From the NCBI RefSeq assembly GCF_009883055.1, contig NZ_WWVR01000013.1, positions 29,229 through 93,228 of the forward strand: a stretch of 64,000 nt of DNA. The letters run 5' to 3'. Below the pieces are notes generated by a model. The model had not been told where the DNA came from, did no database searches, and saw nothing but the letters and a program-made list of their open reading frames with translations. The stretch is from Blautia sp. BIOML-A1 (GTDB lineage: Bacteria; Bacillota; Clostridia; Lachnospirales; Lachnospiraceae). Made by a program: the position numbers and the translations under genes. This document shows, piece by piece, positions 60,231 to 64,000 of the stretch (its first letter is position 1; every line of letters begins with the position of its first letter).

Positions 60231-61142
60231 ATGACTATAAGACATCTGACTATTTTTGTTGCAGTAGCTGACCATGGTTCTATGAGCGCCGCTGCTTCTT
60301 ATTTATATTTATCGCAGCCTACCATAAGCCAGGCAATCCGTGAACTGGAAAAACACTATAACGGACTTTTGTTTGAACGTCTCGGCAGAAAATTATATCT
60401 CACAGAACGTGGCAGACTGTTGCTTCCACAGGCACGAAATCTGATCCGGCAGTTTCAGCAGATCGAAGAACTGATGTTAAACCAGGGGCAGTCCTCTACC
60501 TTGAAACTTGGTTCCACAATCACGGTCGGAACCTGCCTTACACCGTTTCTGATTCCGAAGCTTCAAAAACTCTGTCCGGAAGTCCGGGTTCATTCCTATG
60601 TGAGTAATACCAAGGACATTGAACAAAAGCTTCTTCGTTCTGAACTGGATGTGGGAATTGTAGAAGGTGAGGTTCTTTCCTCGGATCTTAGCGTTCTCCC
60701 GATCATAGATGACTGTCTGGTACTTGCCGTAGGTAAAGATCATCCTTTTTATCAGAAAAATTATATTCAGGTGCAGGATCTTGCCGAAGAATCCTTTGCC
60801 ATGCGTGAGCAGGGAAGCGGAACTCGACAGCTCTTTGAGGAATATATCACCCGACATCAGATTTCTGTCCAGACAGTCTGGGAATCCAACTGTCCCCGTA
60901 CACTTCTGAATGCAGTGCTTTATGACCAGGTTCTTTCTGTCATGTCTCTTCGACTTATGAAACATGAGATCCACCATAATACAATCCGTGTTTTTTATAA
61001 CCAGAATGGAGAATGGAATCGCAAGTTCAAGCTTGTCTATCACAAAAACAAATTTCTGACTCCTGCGATCTATGCACTTGAAAAACTGCTTCACACCTAT
61101 AAAAACATAAAACTACCCGAAAATATGGGAATACTGGAGTAA
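60231..61142 (+). CDS. LysR-family transcriptional regulator
   Basis: A 303-residue regulator. The N-terminal winged helix (TIRHLTIFVAVADHGSMSAA, then LYLSQPTISQAIRELEKHY) is followed by a periplasmic-binding-protein-like effector domain (about 90-300, TLKLGSTITVGTCLTPFLIP, ELDVGIVEGE). It is divergent from the sulfite reductase-like gene, the usual position for a regulator of that neighbour (CysL/YwfK-like). The ribosome site is weak and distant (AAAGGA about 16 bases upstream), so translation may be modest. Confidence 0.93.
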   Translation: MTIRHLTIFVAVADHGSMSAAASYLYLSQPTISQAIRELEKHYNGLLFERLGRKLYLTERGRLLLPQARNLIRQFQQIEELMLNQGQSSTLKLGSTITVGTCLTPFLIPKLQKLCPEVRVHSYVSNTKDIEQKLLRSELDVGIVEGEVLSSDLSVLPIIDDCLVLAVGKDHPFYQKNYIQVQDLAEESFAMREQGSGTRQLFEEYITRHQISVQTVWESNCPRTLLNAVLYDQVLSVMSLRLMKHEIHHNTIRVFYNQNGEWNRKFKLVYHKNKFLTPAIYALEKLLHTYKNIKLPENMGILE

Positions 61143-61182
61143 AAAACAAATCTCACACTTATGTAATAAAGGAACTTTTCTT

Positions 61183-62166
61183 ATGGAAAAATATATTCAT
61201 CTTACCGTTGCATCGGATTCAGATGTTTTTACCGTCGGACAGTTTCTCCGTTCTCAGGGACATCTGACAAAAAAACAGATCAGCCGTGCCAAATTTTATC
61301 CTGATGGCATTCAGAAAAACGGTGTCCGATGCCGCATCACGGAACCTGTATTTGCCGGTGACGAGATCCGTGTCTGCCTGGAAACTTCCGAAATGGATTT
61401 TGTCCAGCTTATTTCAGAGGATTTTTCTTCTCTTGACATTCTGTATGAAGACCAGGATGTCCTTGCCGTAAGCAAACCAGCCGGAATACTTACTCATCCA
61501 TCCGGCATACATTATGCAGATACCCTTTCCAATCAGGTAGCTGCCTATTTCCAGAATAAAAAGGACTCCGTTCGTGTCCGCCCAATCGGACGGCTCGACA
61601 AGGAGACCTCGGGCATTGTTCTGTTTGCCAAAAACAGGGTGGCTGCACAGCGGCTTTTGGTGCAGCGTAAAGAACATATTTTGCAGAAAGAATATCTTGC
61701 CGTTGTGGATGGCTATCTGCCCCAGGACTCCCCTGATAGCTGGCATACGATTTCTTTTCCTGTAAAAAAAGTATCTGACCATCCGCTGCGAATGCAGACT
61801 GTTCTCAATTCTGACGCTAATTGTACCGCAGATACTTCTTTACTACTGCCTGCGCTCACCCATTACTGTACGATTTACAGCACAGTAAACTGGTCATTGA
61901 TATCTCTCCGTCTCGATACCGGACGCACACATCAGATTCGTGTCCATATGCAGGCACTCGGGCATCCACTTCTGGGCGATAGCTTATATTATAAAAAAGA
62001 AACGACATCTTCACCTGTACTGCCTGCATTCACTCGCACTGCTCTTCATGCCTGGAAAATAAACTTCCGACAGCCATTTGAACAGAATGAGATCCAACTG
62101 ACCGGAGAATTACCTGAGGATTTCAAGCAGCTGGTATCTTATTTACATCCACTTTTTCTACCTTGA
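61183..62166 (+). CDS. RluA-family pseudouridine synthase
   Basis: A 327-residue enzyme that isomerises uridine in rRNA or tRNA. An N-terminal S4-like RNA-binding region (about 1-80, GQFLRSQGHLTKKQISRAKF) precedes the catalytic domain with IGRLDKETSGIVLFAKN containing the catalytic Asp, then YLAVVDGYL and the C-terminal RLDTGRTHQIRVHMQALGHPLLGD. The target base cannot be assigned. It ends by overlapping the region upstream of the MATE gene. Confidence 0.94.
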   Translation: MEKYIHLTVASDSDVFTVGQFLRSQGHLTKKQISRAKFYPDGIQKNGVRCRITEPVFAGDEIRVCLETSEMDFVQLISEDFSSLDILYEDQDVLAVSKPAGILTHPSGIHYADTLSNQVAAYFQNKKDSVRVRPIGRLDKETSGIVLFAKNRVAAQRLLVQRKEHILQKEYLAVVDGYLPQDSPDSWHTISFPVKKVSDHPLRMQTVLNSDANCTADTSLLLPALTHYCTIYSTVNWSLISLRLDTGRTHQIRVHMQALGHPLLGDSLYYKKETTSSPVLPAFTRTALHAWKINFRQPFEQNEIQLTGELPEDFKQLVSYLHPLFLP

Positions 62167-62225
62167 CAGAGGTATTTTTTCATGTAAAAATACTTTTAGT
62201 GATTATTTTATTTTGGAGGTTTTTT

Positions 62226-63566
62226 ATGTCAGATCAGGTTCGTGATATGACCACCGGCTCTCCATCAAAGCTTATTCTACTGTTTGCAGTACCACTGATG
62301 CTCGGCAATGTATGTCAGCAGCTTTATACCATGGTAGATACTGTTATTGTAGGGCAGATTGCCGGTGTACAGGCTTTGGCTGCCCTCGGTGCAGTAGAAT
62401 GGATCATGTGGATGGTTCTTGGTGTATCTACCGGCATTACGCAGGGATTTGCGATTCTTATGGCTCAGGATTACGGAGCACAAAAATGGCGTAAACTAAA
62501 ACAGACGGTAGCTCATAGTTACAGGCTGACCGCAATGACTGCTGTACTTCTTTTTATCATCAGTCAGGCAGGAGCTTATTGGATCCTTACTCTTTTGAAC
62601 ACTCCGGATAATATTATAGGAATGTCTCTTCTTTATCTGCGGATCGTGTTCTGTGGAATCCCTGTTGTAGCTGCCTATAATATTTTTGCCAGTGTCCTTC
62701 GTTCTCTCGGAAACAGTCGCACACCATTGATTGCCATGGTAATTGCAGCAATTATCAATATTATTCTGGATCTGATTTTTGTCGGACAATTTCATATGAA
62801 CGTCGCAGGTGCTGCACTTGCAACTGTTATTGCCCAGGCCTTTTCAGCAATATATTGTTTCTTTGCAGTCCGTAAAATTGATATTGTACATATAACAAGA
62901 GAGGATTTTCAGGCTGTACCAGGACTCAACCGTAAGCTTCTTACCCTGGGTACTCCGATTCTTTTTCAGGATGTAATCATCTCAGTGGGTGGTCTTGTCG
63001 TACAGTTTGTCGTTAATGGTTATGGTTTTCTTTTTGTTGCAGGCTTTACTGCTACAAATAAGCTTTATGGGATCCTGGAGATGGCTGCTATCTCCTATGG
63101 ATATGCAATTGTGACTTATGTCGGACAGAATCTTGGAGCCGAAAAAATCACCCGGATCAAAAGGGGCGTTCGTGCCAGTGCTGTACTTGCTTTTCTTACT
63201 TCTGTTTTTATTTCAATGGTCATGTTTATATTTGGCAAGCGTATCCTGACTGCTTTTATTTCCGGCGATCCGTCACAGACGGAACAGGTACTTAATATTG
63301 CATGGCATTATCTTTCGATTATGGCAAGTGTTTTATTTATTCTTTATTTTCTTTATGTTTACAGATCTGCTCTTCAGGGACTTGGAAACACAATAATTCC
63401 TATGATAAGCGGTATTGTTGAGTTTTTTGTACGAGTAGGTATAGCGTTATTTCTCCCAAAACTTATGGGACAGAATGGAATTTTTTATGCAGAGATTGCT
63501 GCATGGACAGGAGCTGCTGTTCTTCTGGCAGCCAGTTATTATATCGATATTCGTAAAATCAAATAA
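62226..63566 (+). CDS. MATE-family efflux transporter
   Basis: A 446-residue twelve-helix membrane exporter driven by H+ or Na+. The N-terminal MTTGSPSKLILLFAVPLMLG, QQLYTMVDTVIVGQIAGVQALAALGA, SRTPLIAMVIAAIINIILDLIF and the second-half ATNKLYGILEMAAISYGYAIVTYVGQNLGA are typical of the clostridial DinF/NorM-like MATE branch. ATG 62226 has GGAGG 6-7 bases upstream; an in-frame extension to 62163 is rejected. Substrate unknown (drugs or metabolites). Confidence 0.95.
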   Translation: MSDQVRDMTTGSPSKLILLFAVPLMLGNVCQQLYTMVDTVIVGQIAGVQALAALGAVEWIMWMVLGVSTGITQGFAILMAQDYGAQKWRKLKQTVAHSYRLTAMTAVLLFIISQAGAYWILTLLNTPDNIIGMSLLYLRIVFCGIPVVAAYNIFASVLRSLGNSRTPLIAMVIAAIINIILDLIFVGQFHMNVAGAALATVIAQAFSAIYCFFAVRKIDIVHITREDFQAVPGLNRKLLTLGTPILFQDVIISVGGLVVQFVVNGYGFLFVAGFTATNKLYGILEMAAISYGYAIVTYVGQNLGAEKITRIKRGVRASAVLAFLTSVFISMVMFIFGKRILTAFISGDPSQTEQVLNIAWHYLSIMASVLFILYFLYVYRSALQGLGNTIIPMISGIVEFFVRVGIALFLPKLMGQNGIFYAEIAAWTGAAVLLAASYYIDIRKIK

Positions 63567-63578
63567 AAGTAATGTTTC

Positions 63579-63612
63579 ACAATGGTTTCCAGGTCATTCT
63601 GGGAACCATTGT
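63579..63612 (+). terminator. Terminator of MATE gene
   Basis: ACAATGGTTTCC and GGGAACCATTGT arms with a 10-base loop, followed by TTTACAG. Confidence 0.7.
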
Positions 63613-63635
63613 TTACAGAAAATTTTAACAGAAAA

Positions 63636-63665
63636 AAACCAGAGCAAATTTTGCTCTGGTTTTTC
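63636..63665. terminator. rRNA operon terminator
   Basis: AAAACCAGAGCAAA and TTTGCTCTGGTTTT arms, with a six-T tract on the minus strand, lie about 200 bases past the 23S 3' end. No gene lies between. Confidence 0.85.
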
Positions 63666-63863
63666 ATATCGTATCTTCAAAACCACATACATGTTGACAT
63701 TTAAGAATCAATCTAACCATGCTTACGTTCGAAATCGGTCACCTCATGACTTCGTCATTCGGTGTCATTTGCTCGCAAATGTCCAATCCAGTCTGCAAAC
63801 AGCACTCCATGAGTAAACTCATTCCGTTCTGTTTCCTTCCTGTCTTGACCGCTTTCTCACTAG
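63666..63863 (-). other. Trailer of the rRNA operon with no gene
   Basis: This 200-base stretch between the 23S 3' end and the terminator holds no coding sequence, tRNA or 5S rRNA that I can recognise. A short palindrome ATGAGTTTACTCAT lies near 63810 and the last part of the 23S processing stem (GTCAAG.../...CTTGAC) near 63843-63873. Confidence 0.6.
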
Positions 63864-64000
63864 TTGGTCAAGCCCTCACCCTATTAGTAGCAGTCAGCTC
63901 CATACGTTACCGTACTTCCACCTCTGCCCTATCAACCTCGTCGTCTTCAAGGGGGTTTACTCCTTTCGGATGGGATATCTCATCTTGAGGGGGGCTTCAC
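63864..64000 (-). rRNA. 23S ribosomal RNA, 3' end (partial)
   Basis: Read on the minus strand the window edge contains the conserved last part of 23S rRNA: GATATCCCATCC, then AGTACGGTAACGTATGGAGC, TGACTGCTACTAATAGGGTG and AGGGCTTGACC. The gene extends beyond the window; the exact 3' base is approximate. Confidence 0.93.

Overview
The window is a stretch of chromosome from an anaerobic, low-to-mid GC Firmicute, most likely a Lachnospiraceae-type Clostridium. The pointers are CodY, a Gram-positive PolC, class III fructose-1,6-bisphosphatase, CIRCE-controlled groESL, a ZTP riboswitch, the comM-dprA-topA-codY order, many oxygen-sensitive iron-sulfur enzymes and the small families DUF6106, DUF1275, DUF378 and YARHG. 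Genus cannot be fixed from this sequence. Nothing looks like prophage, integrative element or CRISPR; most of the window is core metabolism.

Layout. 1-1.9 kb: end of an OmpR-type response regulator and its histidine kinase. 1.9-7.9 kb (minus): one close-packed group trxB-trxA-radical SAM-small membrane peptide-AIR-synthase-like-trmL-adenine deaminase. 8.1-10.5 kb: iron-type alcohol dehydrogenase and a secreted SH3/3D-domain protein. 10.9-14.9 kb: tRNA-Gly, then the last purine steps (stand-alone AICAR transformylase plus archaeal-type IMP cyclohydrolase PurO behind a ZTP riboswitch) and guaB. 15.5-18.6 kb: groESL with CIRCE, codY. 18.7-23.3 kb: topA, dprA, comM. 37-47 kb (minus): ispG-polC-fbp-PurF paralogue-YARHG. 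47-55 kb: branched-chain aminotransferase, folA, thyA, a VanZ-like gene, malQ, a lipase-like hydrolase and small membrane or hypothetical genes. 55.3-57 kb: four tRNAs. 57-63.6 kb: MmcQ-MGMT fusion, PepV-like dipeptidase, small siroheme sulfite reductase with a LysR regulator, pseudouridine synthase, MATE exporter. The right edge is the 3' end of a minus-strand 23S rRNA gene.

The most interesting block is 24.8-36.1 kb. Twelve minus-strand genes, nearly all overlapping or a few bases apart, read in order: malate dehydrogenase, HdrB, HdrC, HdrA, FlxD/MvhD-like, FlxC-like, FlxB-like, FlxA-like, a fumarate reductase iron-sulfur subunit, a soluble-type fumarate reductase flavoprotein, and the two subunits of class I fumarase. 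Together these give oxaloacetate to malate to fumarate to succinate, with the final reductase sitting directly behind a complete NADH-linked flavin-based electron-bifurcation module (FlxABCD-HdrABC). No membrane anchor subunit is present. The flavoprotein has Asn where covalently flavinylated enzymes have His, and a Rex-like operator lies upstream of the first gene. My inference is a cytosolic NADH- and ferredoxin-coupled, electron-bifurcating fumarate reductase.

At finer scale the window carries a dispersed palindromic repeat of about 140 bp (three full copies, one fragment), which adds misleading start codons to two genes; a decayed fragment of an XRE regulator whose intact relative lies 13 kb away; several well-formed promoters and terminators; and two small genes (34 and 47 residues). 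Start codons given here were chosen by ribosome-binding-site fit and often differ from the longest reading frame.
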